64,000 bases of DNA from Trichosporon coremiiforme (lineage: Eukaryota; Basidiomycota; Tremellomycetes; Trichosporonales; Trichosporonaceae): assembly GCA_039545355.1 (NCBI GenBank), contig BCJJ01000022.1:62001-126000 (forward strand), given 5' to 3'. The position numbers and the translations under genes are program-made. Positions 41,237-51,027 of the stretch are shown one piece after another (the stretch's first letter is position 1; each line of letters opens with the position of its first letter). Below the pieces are notes generated by a model. It did not search any database, had not been told where the DNA came from, and saw only the letters and a program-made list of their open reading frames with translations.

Positions 41237-42946
41237 ATGCGCGCCACGCCCATCAGCAGTATGCGCGCCTCAGCCCTCCTTCGGAGCGTACACCCCGTAA
41301 CCCAGTCTCCGGCACTGACCTACGCCCTCGGCCTGTCGTACGCCGCAAAGCAGTCCCCGCCCTTCGTCCCATCCTCGTACCAGCCCGCGTCCTCCGGCTT
41401 TGCGGGCCAAAAAACCCCGTTGGGGCGATGGGTAGACCTGATGAAATCGCTCCCGGCAGGTCGGGGCGAACTGCGCAAAACGAATGTCGAGGAGGGTCAG
41501 GAGGACCTGAGTGACGGAGGCTGGGGACTGGACACGGCCTGGCAAGTCCGGAAATGGGGCGCGGGGGAGGACTTTTTCGCCGTTGTAGATGGGGGGAACT
41601 TTGTGAGTATTTGCAAGCCGAGCGACCGCCGAGCGGGCACCACCAGGTGCCCGCCGGTGCAGCGAGGCGGGCGGGACGCGACCTCTGGCCGAGGGACGGC
41701 TGAGCAGCGGCAGAGCCGCTGCGAGGACGGGTCAAGGGCCCTGGCCCCCATCCCAACCCCCTTCCCATTGTGGCCTGCGGCCACTTGAATCACACGCGCT
41801 GACTCGCAGACACACGTCGCGCTCTCTGACGGTGTGGGCGGCTGGGCGCCCGACTACGACCCGTCGCTCTACTCCCAGGCGCTGATGTACCATTATGCCA
41901 AGGCGGCGCAGGCGCAGCCGTCCATTGCGCCCTGGGAGGGATTGAAGAAGGCGTACGCGGCGGTTGAGGCGGATAAGCACGTCGAGGCCGGAAGTGCGAC
42001 GGCGTGTGCGTGGAACCTGGCCGAGGACGGACAGGCCAGGGGTGTCAAGTGAGTAAACTTGCGAGCCGGAGGCGAGCAAGGCAGCCGAAGGTGACGAGCG
42101 ATTATGAGTTGAGGAGTTGGGGAGTTAAGGAGTTGAGGAGTTGAGGCGATTCTCGCGGAGAACAGCCCCTTCTCTGGCCTCGGAAGCCACCCAATGCTAC
42201 CGGTACCTCACTCGCCCTCGCTGCGCGCGGTCTCGTTCGCTCGCTGACGGCAGCCTCGGCGACTCGGGCTTCTCCGTCATCCGCCGGGACGACAGCTCGT
42301 TCCACTCGTCCCCGCAGACACACTACTTTAACTGTCCCCTGCAGCTGTCCAAGATCCCGCCCAAGCTCCGCGGCCAGGGCGTCATCATGGACAAGCCCGA
42401 GATGGGCGAGAAGTTCGAGGTCAAGATGGGCGCGGGCGACGTCATGATTCTTTATGTGAGTTAGCCCGCGACAGCGCAGCGAGCGATATGAGCTGGAGCG
42501 CAAGGCTCTGCTGTTCCTTTTTCCAGCTCCCTACGAGTCTGGCTTTCGAAGGGTGGACAGAGCCTCCCCTCCGCTCAGCGAGAACTTAACGCACCTCGCA
42601 TCTTGGCTTCGCTCCGTGCTCGTGCTGACCCCAGTCCGACGGCCTCTCCGACAACCTCCCCATGGAGCACGTGCAGCAGCTCAACACGGCGATCGGAGAC
42701 CTGCTCCGTTCCGAGGCCAACGTGCACCTGACGACCGAGGAGCGAGCACACGAGCACGCGCGTCTGCTCGCCGACGTGCTCGTCGCCGCGGGTCGTAACG
42801 CGATGACGCGCACGGGCAAGGAGGAGGGCGGCAAAGGATGGAAGACGCCGTTCGAGATCGAGGCCAAGAAGAACGGCAAGAACTGGCCCGGCGGCAAGAT
42901 CGACGACGTCTGTGTGCTCGTCGCGGTTGCTAGTAACAAGATCTAG
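41237..42946 (+). CDS. PTC7: PPM-type protein phosphatase, mitochondrial Ptc7 family
   Basis: Metal-dependent Ser/Thr phosphatase; yeast Ptc7 acts in mitochondria, among others on coenzyme Q biosynthesis. Exons 41237-41602, 41810-42048, 42254-42455 and 42635-42946 give 372 aa. The N-terminus (MRATPISSMRASALLRSVHP) is Arg/Ser-rich and lacks acidic residues, a likely presequence. PPM motifs are SDGVGGW, NLGDSGFSVIRR, YSDGLSDN and IDDVCVLVA, in family order, with HYFNCPLQLS typical of Ptc7. The three introns are 207, 205 and 179 bp, far longer than usual here, and contain hairpins and an octamer repeat. An ATG at 41264 is an alternative start. Convergent with GatB, 70 bp between stops. Confidence 0.93.
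41704..41722. other. Hairpin in PTC7 intron 1
   Basis: GCAGCGGC (41704-41711), loop AGA, GCCGCTGC (41715-41722): a perfect 8 bp stem. Two further hairpins share the intron: GCGGGCACC/GGTGCCCGC (41633-41641 with 41646-41654, 9 bp) and GTGGCC/GGCCAC (41770-41775 with 41779-41784). Confidence 0.7.
42106..42145 (+). repeat. Five-copy octamer repeat in PTC7 intron 2
   Basis: Five consecutive 8-mers of the form GAGTTGAG (GAGTTGGG and GAGTTAAG variants) between the donor and the branch site. Simple tandem expansion, non-coding. Confidence 0.85.
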
Positions 42947-43016
42947 ACTTAGAATATGTATGAGGGGATAGTGCTGCATGGTGGTCTACTGATCTATGAC
43001 GTGCCGGGCTCCGTGG

Positions 43017-44963
43017 TCACTTCTGGATCAGCTCGAGGAGAAGCGCCCTCGCCGCCTGCGCGTCCGCTGCGCCCCGCGAGTCCTTCATGACCTGTCCGAC
43101 CAGGCGCATGACGACTTTGTCGTTGCCGCTGCGGACCTTCTCGGCCTCCTTCGGCAGCTTGGCGATGACAGCCTCGCAGAGCGCCTTCAAGTCATCAGCC
43201 GATGAGGGCTGGATACCCAGCTGCTCGAGCAGCGGTTCCAGCTTGTCGTTTCCGGCGCCATTCTCAACAACATGCTTCAGTACACTCCGCGCCGTTGAGC
43301 CCGTCAGCTTGCCACCCTCCACGGCGAGGACGAGCTCCTTCATGAGCGGAGCAGGGACAATGTCTGGCGTCCATTCCCGCCCGGACTTGGTCAGCTGACC
43401 GAGCAGCTCGTGCGTCACCCTGCGCGTGTCAGCTAGCCTCCGCGTTGACATCAGCTTACCAGTTACAAGCCTTCTTGCCGAGCTTGGGATCCCGCACAAC
43501 CGCCTCGAAGTACGACACGCCCGCACCGCCGTACTCGTCCAAGCTGAGGAGCGTGTCGACGTCTCGTCGGGTGAGACCGTAATCCTTCTGCAGCCGCGTG
43601 TCCGTCTCCCACGGCATCTCGGGCACCTTCTCGCGCAGCTTTTCGAGGTACGCCTGTCGTCAGCTCTCCGCTGCCCATCGAGCTTACCGGCTGGATAGCA
43701 AGCGCGGGTAGATTGTGATCCGGCATGTAGCGGTAGTCCTCTGCCTCCTCCTTGGAGCGGAGGGAGAAGGTCTCGCCCGTGAGCTCGTTGAGACCCCTTG
43801 TCTCCTGCTTCAGCGGGACGCCGGGTTGAGACTCATAGTGCGCGATGTGTCTCCGCCGCTCGGCCTCTAAGCAAATTCAGAAACGAAGCTACACCGAAAA
43901 CTTACCGATCGCCTGCTGCAGGAATCGCACCGAGTTCACGTTCTTGATCTCACAGCGCGTGTTGAACGGCTCGCCCGGGCGGCGCACCGAGACGTTCGCG
44001 TCGACGCGGAGGTTGCCCTGCGCGTTAGAGGATAGTGGCAAATGGACGCACCTTCTCCATGTCTCCGTCGCCGGACCCGATGCGTCGCAGAATGCCCTGC
44101 AGCTTGCGCACGAATGCGCCAGCCTCCTCCGCTGATCTGCTCGTTAGCTGAGAGGTAGCGTGCCTTAAGCTTACCGCATATGCGGCTCTGTGACAATCTC
44201 CATGAGCCCCGTTCCCGCACGGTTCAGGTCGACCAGCGTCTCTCCCGCTACCGTCATCGACTTGGCCGTATCCTGCTGTCAGCTGCGCACCGAAGGTCTC
44301 AGCTCACTTGCTCGATCTGCAGCTGGTGAATGCCGACTGAGAACTCGCGTTCGACGCCTTGGTCGCCCGGCGCAAAATCCACGCTCCCTTTCCGTGCTAA
44401 CGGGTCTGAGGTATCAGGTCTGGTCGCACACAAGAACCTACTGTAGTGCTGCGTGATCTGGTAGCTTGGCGGGATGTCGTGGTAGAAGTAGTGTTTCCGG
44501 TCAAACGTGCTCCTTGGGTTCTGAAGTCAGCTCGGCATCCGAAGGCCATCAAGCTCACGATGTCACACTTCAGAGCGAGTGCGGTCATAATCGACAGTTT
44601 CACAGCTTGCGGGTCGATCACCTGCATTGTCAGCTTCCATCCTCGTCGCACCGTAGCTACTTCACACTCACAGGAAGCGTTCCCGGGAAGGCGCTGTCAA
44701 GCAGCTCGACGTGTGTGTTCGGCGGGTCTTCATAAGATGTCGGAGAAACTGACGTCAGATCGACTATCCCATTCGCGAAGCTCACCAGAGAAGAGCTTCC
44801 TTCCCGTCTTCAGCTGTGCGTGGATCTCGAGTCCGACGACGAGCTCCCAGCCGTCCTTCGTGGCAACGGCAGAGGTTGACTGCAGCCGAACGGAAGCCTG
44901 AAGAGAGGGAGATTTCCGGTTTAAGAGCAACCTCCGTACTCCCAGTCTAGTACTGCTGAGCAT
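43017..44963 (-). CDS. PET112: Mitochondrial glutamyl-tRNA(Gln) amidotransferase subunit B (GatB)
   Basis: With GatA (and GatF/C) it converts Glu-tRNA(Gln) to Gln-tRNA(Gln) in mitochondria. Eleven exons (44963-44786, 44748-44672, 44621-44559, 44520-44442, 44405-44308, 44272-44175, 44136-44052, 44017-43906, 43866-43688, 43653-43460, 43419-43017) give 521 aa. The Arg-rich N-terminus ([18 protein letters not shown]) is a presequence. Then come [92 protein letters not shown] and [13 protein letters not shown], all GatB hallmarks. The C-terminal YqeY-like tail reads [20 protein letters not shown]. One acceptor (44406) has an alternative four codons downstream. Confidence 0.96.
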
Positions 44964-45226
44964 GTTTGTCGACTGTTGTTGTTGTTGCAGCGAGGGAAGG
45001 CGTCACTGCCGCGAAAGTCAGTCCGCTCTCGACATTGCGACTGACCTCCACCAGCGATTCCGAGACGTTTACACGTGTGTATTCTGAGACATGCACACGT
45101 GCGGGTGGCGTGTCAGTGATAAGCGCGTGAGAGTGTGCTGATGCGGCTTCCTTGGCGTGCTGTCCTGAACCGACCTACACCACGACAACAACACACCACC
45201 CCGTCCAGCACAGGTCACCAGCCAAC

Positions 45227-46430
45227 ATGAGTGAGTGAAGCGTCAAGAGACACTGGACTACTGTGGAGGAACGGAGATTTCACTTGGACCGGCCCGCAGC
45301 GAAGGTAGCGTTGTCGCCACTGGCGGGTTACCAGGTCGGGCTCGAAAACAAGGCTAAATTACCTGCGAGCCTGCGACCCCACGAATGTCATGAAGGGTCC
45401 TGAACGTCGGGCACTGGACACGCGCTGACCACACCACAGGCTACGGCCAAGCACTCGATGCCAACCCGTTCGCGGATAACGGGTTCGGCCAGCAGTCCAA
45501 CGCCTCGGCGTTCAGCCTCGAGTCCACGGGCCCGGGGCCGAGCGGCGGCGTTGAGAACATTCAGTCCTACGTCGCCGACCACGACCGTCGGGCACGCGAG
45601 CTCGAGCAGAAGCAGCGCGAGCTTGAGGAACGCGAGCGGAATCTCTCGCAGAGGGAGCAGGAGGCTGCTCAATACCGTGCCAACTGGCCGCCTTGTGAGT
45701 ACCTTGAGCTACGCACGCCTTGCATCTGTAGCTGACAGCAGTCATGCCTCTGGTCGTGCACTCGCTCGAGTTCGTCCCGACCGAGCACCAGAAGCACGCG
45801 AAGCTCATGTACTACTACTGGCTCGAGCTCTTCGCTACCCTTATCTTCAACTTCCTCGGATGCCTGTTCCTCCTGACGTCCGGCGAGAATGGTGGAATGT
45901 GAGCTAGCATTGGCTGTCCATAGCTGACAATTGCAGTGCCGGCCTGTCGGCTTCGCTCGGTTTCCTTGTGTTCATCTCGATCTTCTCGTTCGTGCTCTGG
46001 TACTACCCCATCTACAACGGCTGGCGGAGAGTGAACAAGCGCGGCGCCGCGATCCTGTTCTACACGTACTTCATCTTCGGCGGCTTCCATCTCCTGTACT
46101 GCCTTTACATGACGATCGGCGCGCCCTGTGAGTTGCGCCCAGCTATGTGACTCTTAATCTAAAGCTAACGAAACAGACACGGGCTCCGCTGGCCTGTACA
46201 ACACGATCGCGAGCTTCGTGGACGGCAAGATCCTGCCCGGCATCTTCGGCATCATCACCTCGATCGGCTGGATCATTCAGCTCGTCGGCGGTCTCGTGCT
46301 CTGGAAACTCGTGTGGAACTTCAAGCGCAACAACGCCGACATCAACTTTGCCAACGCCAAGTCCGAGTTCAACGGTCTCAGCGCCATCTTCCGCATCTTC
46401 CGTCGCACCCAGACTGCGAGCAACGTTTAA
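45227..46430 (+). CDS. Secretory carrier membrane protein (SCAMP)
   Basis: SCAMPs are four-span proteins of the endocytic and secretory recycling route. Exons 45227-45230, 45440-45694, 45742-45898, 45937-46127 and 46177-46430 give 286 aa. Exon 1 contributes only ATGA. The N-terminus carries the NPF motif (ANPFADN) that binds EH domains, then a charged coiled coil (RARELEQKQRELEERERNLSQREQE). Four membrane segments follow the WPPFMPLVVHSL juxtamembrane sequence: YYYWLELFATLIFNFLGCLFLL, LSASLGFLVFISIFSFVLWY, AILFYTYFIFGGFHLLYCLY and GIFGIITSIGWIIQLVGGLVLW. GWRRVNKRGA is a conserved linker. The first intron is 209 bp. Divergent from GatB with 263 bp between starts. Confidence 0.95.
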
Positions 46431-46884
46431 GCATAACAGCATCCGAACGAACGACTATTCACGAAAACAAAGGAAAGACGAAGGCGGGGGAAGGGGACCG
46501 GTAGGGCGAGGCGGTGGCCGCGCCAGTCACCTGCCACGCTCGCCTGCTCTCCCTGCCCCGCCGCCAAGTGTACGACTGCTGTGCCGAGTGACTCCTGTAT
46601 CCTTCAACTGGACTGCTCTGCGGCTGTGAGACTCCATGTACCATGCAATAGATGCACGACAAGAACAAGCGACGCAGCCATTGTTCGACGGGACAACGGC
46701 GGACAATGCCAGAGTGGCTCTCACAATTGGTGCGAGCTGTGCTTCACCTTGTCCACTGCCACCCCACACTCATAGCTATTAACGAACAGCAGAACCTGTG
46801 GCGACACTGACCGCAGGTCCTAGGAGTACTTAAGCCGAAGTCTACAAAGCAGCAACCGGCATCCCAACAAGCAACTCGAACAGA
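46431..46884. other. Intergenic region SCAMP / coiled-coil gene
   Basis: 454 bp with only short shadow ORFs. Nothing recognisable; likely the SCAMP 3' UTR and the promoter of the next gene. Confidence 0.4.
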
Positions 46885-47812
46885 ATGACCAACTCATCAC
46901 CAACTGCCCTGCCCACGACCGGCGACACCAGCAGTTCCAACAGCACTCCAGAGCCCCAGACACCGACCTTCGGGATCTTTCCCCGGCCGAGGGCTCTGGC
47001 CCTCTCAGCGACCGAAGCCGAGCTCAAGGAAGAGATCGACGACTGTGCACGCTGGGCGAAGTCTATGTCTTTGGAAGAGGACGCCCGTTCGGTGACCTCG
47101 TCGCAGGTGGGCTTGGAGGCAGGCTCAGCCTTTGGCGAAGAGGTGAGCTCACCCCCTCGGGGCTTCTGTGGCAGTGAAGCGCGGAGAGTCTGGAGAGTGT
47201 GGAGTGTGTGAGCTGACGCCTGATCGACGCAGAGGGCTTGAAAGTGTACAAGGCCGACACCGCGCGCCAGCTGGACGATATCGCTTCTCACCTAGAGAGC
47301 ATCCTGACCGTGGGCGGGCGACGCCTCGCCCGCGCCCGGCGTATCTCTACCCTCGCGAGCTGTACACCAATTTCCTCAACAACTGGGACAGCGTGCAGTG
47401 GCTCGGCGCGCGGCTCCTCGATTCGGGGATCAATCTTGAGGCAGACAATCCCGCCATGTACCGATACGTCGCGCTCGCGGCGGAGCAGATGGAGTGCGAT
47501 CATGCCGCCGCTGTTGCCCGGTTAATGGAAGACGTGGAGGGCTACTACACTCAAGTCCTGAGGGGATATGGCGCGCTTATGAGGGAGGAGGAGGGAAAGG
47601 TCGCCCGCTTAAGGGGTGAAATTGCTGGGGATATGGGCACGCTCGAGGCGAGGCTGGAGGTTGCGACGAGGGAGCTGTGGAAGGAGAAGGCGGAGAGAAT
47701 GGCGCTCGAGAAATTGATTGGCAGGCTGCCCGGGGACGTGCAGAGGGAGCTCGCTGTGGCGAACAAGGAGGTTCTGACCGCCAAGCAGAGGGCGAGGTGG
47801 GGCATCCCTTGA
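46885..47812 (+). CDS. Hypothetical coiled-coil protein (gene model uncertain)
   Basis: I do not recognise this protein. The first exon (46885 to about 47142) encodes a Ser/Thr/Pro-rich start with TPTFGIFPRPRALALSATEAELKEEI. After an intron ending near 47234, the sequence GLKVYKADTARQLDDIASHLESILT leads into a second coding block in another frame (LYTNFLNNWDSVQWLGARLL ... AKQRARWGIP, ending 47812). The latter is helical and charged (EEEGKVARLRGEIAGDMGTLEARLEVATREL), so a coiled coil is likely. Joining the frames needs a 50 bp intron at 47310-47359 with a weak GTGGGC donor and no good branch site, or the locus carries a frameshift. The first acceptor (GAG rather than CAG) is also imperfect. 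The coding signal is clear; the exact model is not. Confidence 0.5.
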
Positions 47813-48584
47813 GCCCTCCGTCGGCAGAGCTGGCCCAGACAGATGCCACAAGCTCGGTAGAACATGCACGACCTTTCATTCACTTCTGCGATAGCACTCA
47901 CGGACCCGTTCACGGACAGAGGGATAGTTGATTGGCGGTCTGGCGCCAATTGGCCTTTATACGCCCACGGCGCCACTGACGAAACGATAACGTTGTCGGG
48001 CAGATAAGAACGTCATCGGCGGCACTGTGTTGCGGCGCATGCAGCAGAGACTGGTATAACTAGTGTGCTTTATGTCGACATGTAGGGGCATAATCCGAGG
48101 ACGCCATAGGAGATGGCCTAGGAGACATAGGTTTGGGTGCACGGTGACATCCAATCGATGTTTGTTTACACCTTGGACGGTGATGGGCGTTCGTGACGTC
48201 ACCATCTTCCGCTCTATCTTCCATGCTTCGGCGCTGTTCAAACAATGCACAGAGCAGACTTCTCCGCGATCAGTCCGCAGAGGGACTCACATCTGTGCAT
48301 CCCCTCTGTGCTTCCGTTCCTCCGTTCGGAGCCTGTCCCGAAGAAGGACAGTCACGCGGTCCCAAAGCAAGATTCAGGATCCCGGGTCCGAGTTCCGGTA
48401 TGATACTGGTGCCATGCCATTCAGGGGTCCCCGCAGTGGCTTTGCGCCGGCGGCAACTACCTCCCAGGCGTGCCGCTGGCAAGTGCCGGGAACCCGCGGA
48501 TCGCGCTTGACTCGACTCTGAACGATAGAGATCGCGGCGTCTACGTCGCACGTTGGCTTCTCACCATCACTCACACCATCGACC
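47813..48584. other. Intergenic region upstream of arginase
   Basis: 772 bp without a supported gene. Slightly A/T-richer around 47940-48200; no repeat or RNA gene seen. Confidence 0.4.
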
Positions 48585-50324
48585 ATGTCACTCCGCGGTA
48601 TCTCGCTTCTCCGCTCTGCACGCCGTGTCACGACCATTCGCGGCATCGGCGGCTCATTGCGCACATCCACTGCGGCAAGCGCAATCGGCGCTACGCGCTC
48701 TCACACTACTCGCGATCGTTACTTCCTCAAACCACTCAAGGAGACCGAGCCTGAGCCCCACTATGAATACGGTTACCTCAACGAGCCGGCGACTGTAGAG
48801 GTGAGTCCGGGCATGTAGCTTGCTGCACGCGAAGCAGCGTCCTTCGCTGCATCGGATTGCCAGCGCCTTCCCTCTCAACCCCCAGCTATGGAGCAAGGAG
48901 CGCGAGCTAACGACAGATTCTCTCGTACGCCTTTTCCGGAGGCCAGCCGCGAGCCGGCGTCGACAAGGGCCCCGGTGCGCTGATCGAGGCCGGACTTCCG
49001 GCGCAGCTGGAGAAGCTCGGCTGGTACGTCGAGCACAACTCGACGCTCGAGGCTGAGATCGCTGAGCTCACGAACAAGACGGAGGAGGAAGACAAGGCTA
49101 TCGGCAAGCTGCGCAAGCCTGTCTCTGTGTCTGCCGTCAACGAACGGTTGGCCGACGACGTTGCGCGCGTCGCGGGCGAGGGCAAGCTTCCCCTGACGCT
49201 CGGCGGCGACCACTCCCTTGTAAGCTGGGAAGATGCGGGTGTAGCTGACCACCAGGCAATGGGAACAGTCGCAGGCACGAAGAGCGTCTACCCCGACGCA
49301 GCCGTTATTTGGGTGAGCTACGGGGTGTGGAATCCAGCTGACAAGAAGGTCGATGCCCACGCCGACATCAACACGCCGATCACGACTGACTCTGGCAACT
49401 TGCACGGATGCCCGATCTCCTTCCTTCTTGGCCTCGAGGGCACCGACATCCCGCCGTTCAACGTCTGGTTGCAGCCGTGTCTGCGTCCCGAGGACCTGTA
49501 AGCTACTCCCATGTTCAGGAAGCTAACGGCAGTGTGTACATCGGCCTTCGCGACATTGATGCGGGGGAGAAGCACATTCTGAAGTCGCTCGGCATCAAGG
49601 TGTTCACGATGCACGACGTCGACCGTCACGGCATCGGCAAGGTCGTGGACATGGCGCTGGCGCATGTCGGTGCTGCTCGCCCTATTCACCTCTCGTTCGA
49701 CGTTGACGCGCTCGACCCAACTGTCGCGCCGAGCACTGGCACGCCAGTCCGCGGCGGCCTCACATTCCGCGAAGGTGAGTACTGGTGGAGGTGGAGGTGC
49801 CTTTCGACGCATCTGGCTAAGCGCCGCCCGGAGAAGGCCGTTCGAGCCCCTTCGCCGCTTCTGCCGCGGATATCCGGCGCAGCGCGTAGCGCAGCTGCGC
49901 TGCAGCCTGTCAGACGTGCTTGGCAACAGTGGGGGGTAGTGGGGGTTAGCGCTGACGCGTAGGCCACTACATCTGCGAAGCGATTGCAGAGACAGGCAAC
50001 CTGGTCGCGGTCGATGTGATGGTGAGTGATTTATCATTGGTCCCGTGCCTGTCTGCCCTGGTGCCGCGCCGCCAAGAACGAGATCTCGTCACTGAGAGCC
50101 GGATGCACCGCTTTTTGGGTCTTCGTCCTTGGCTTCTCATTTACCCCACTGGCGCGCATGGCCGTGGCGCCAGCTGAGCATCGGGTGGCGAACGATTGCA
50201 TGGGCCGCACGCTGACATGCTACAGGAGGTGAACCCGACGCTGGCGGACGAGGTCTCGGCGGAGCAGACGATTGCGGTTGGATGCTCGCTCGCGCGGGCG
50301 GCGCTGGGCGAGACACTCTTGTAA
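48585..50324 (+). CDS. CAR1: Arginase with presequence-like N-terminal extension
   Basis: Mn-dependent hydrolysis of L-arginine to ornithine and urea. Exons 48585-48800, 48917-49219, 49256-49312, 49349-49497, 49533-49774, 49963-50021 and 50226-50324 give 374 aa. Metal-binding motifs are complete: [19 protein letters not shown] and [10 protein letters not shown]. The arginase rather than agmatinase identity follows from [43 protein letters not shown] and DVMEVNP. Yeast Car1 starts close to the [19 protein letters not shown] core. Here about 70 residues precede it; the first ~45 ([20 protein letters not shown]...) are rich in Arg/Ser/Thr and free of acidic residues. Introns 5 and 6 are long (188 and 204 bp); the 36 bp intron 49313-49348 is stop-free and 3n. 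Confidence 0.95.
49888..49901. other. 14 bp perfect palindrome in arginase intron 5
   Basis: AGCGCAGCTGCGCT is self-complementary and nested in a larger GCGCAGC...GCTGCGC inverted repeat. It is one of several GC-rich foldback sequences in long introns of the 41-52 kb stretch. Confidence 0.65.
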
Positions 50325-51027
50325 ACAGTCAGCAAACCAGGCATGCATGCAGTAACGCGCTAGAGGTTAGGCGCGATTCCGCGATTCCAGCGAGTCGCGC
50401 AAGTGCATCGTGCGTGCGTCGGAAGAGCAAACTGAGTGAAGGCTGGAGGGACTGCACGTACCACACGGTGGGACATGGGACATAAGATTGGTTCCGCCAT
50501 GTGGTGTGTCTTGGGTGGTCGTCGGTCTCGGTCATTTGCGTCATGACCTCTTCTTAGTCCGCCCAGAGACACTCTCTCGGCACCACGTCGTCGTACCCTC
50601 GTACCCTCCCCTCATCACCAACCCCTTTTCCATCCCTTGCACTGCAATCGCTCCGTCGCTCTTAACAATACCCAACCCCGACATCCGTGCTCCTCATCCT
50701 CTCTGTGGATAATAGTGAGTGCACCAACCCAACACTCGACGAAACGGCGACTCCACAATTCATGATGGTTGTGTTTCATGCGCGCCATCCTCCGCCTGAG
50801 AGCGCGTGTGCGATATTTGTTTACATCGCGCGTCAGCGTCGCATCGACGCCGCATGGCGAGCATCGGCGTCGATCCTCATCGTCGTGTACTGCACTGCCT
50901 TTGCCGTGCATGAATTCGCCGTCGGACTCCCGACTCCATCGATGAAGCCCGTGCTAACGACCAGCTGCACCTTCTCTGCCGAAGGCTAATACTGCCCCGA
51001 GTCACCTATATCACGCACGCCTGAGCC
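50325..51027. other. Intergenic and leader region of NCS1
   Basis: 703 bp without a coding ORF. A GTGAGT donor at 50715 and CTAACGACCAG ending at 50964 fit a 250 bp 5' UTR intron by the rules used elsewhere in this window, placing the NCS1 start in leader exon 2. Confidence 0.45.

Noticed and set aside
43000..43205. Plus-strand ORF over the GatB 3' end
   Set aside because: Antisense to the YqeY-like tail of GatB.
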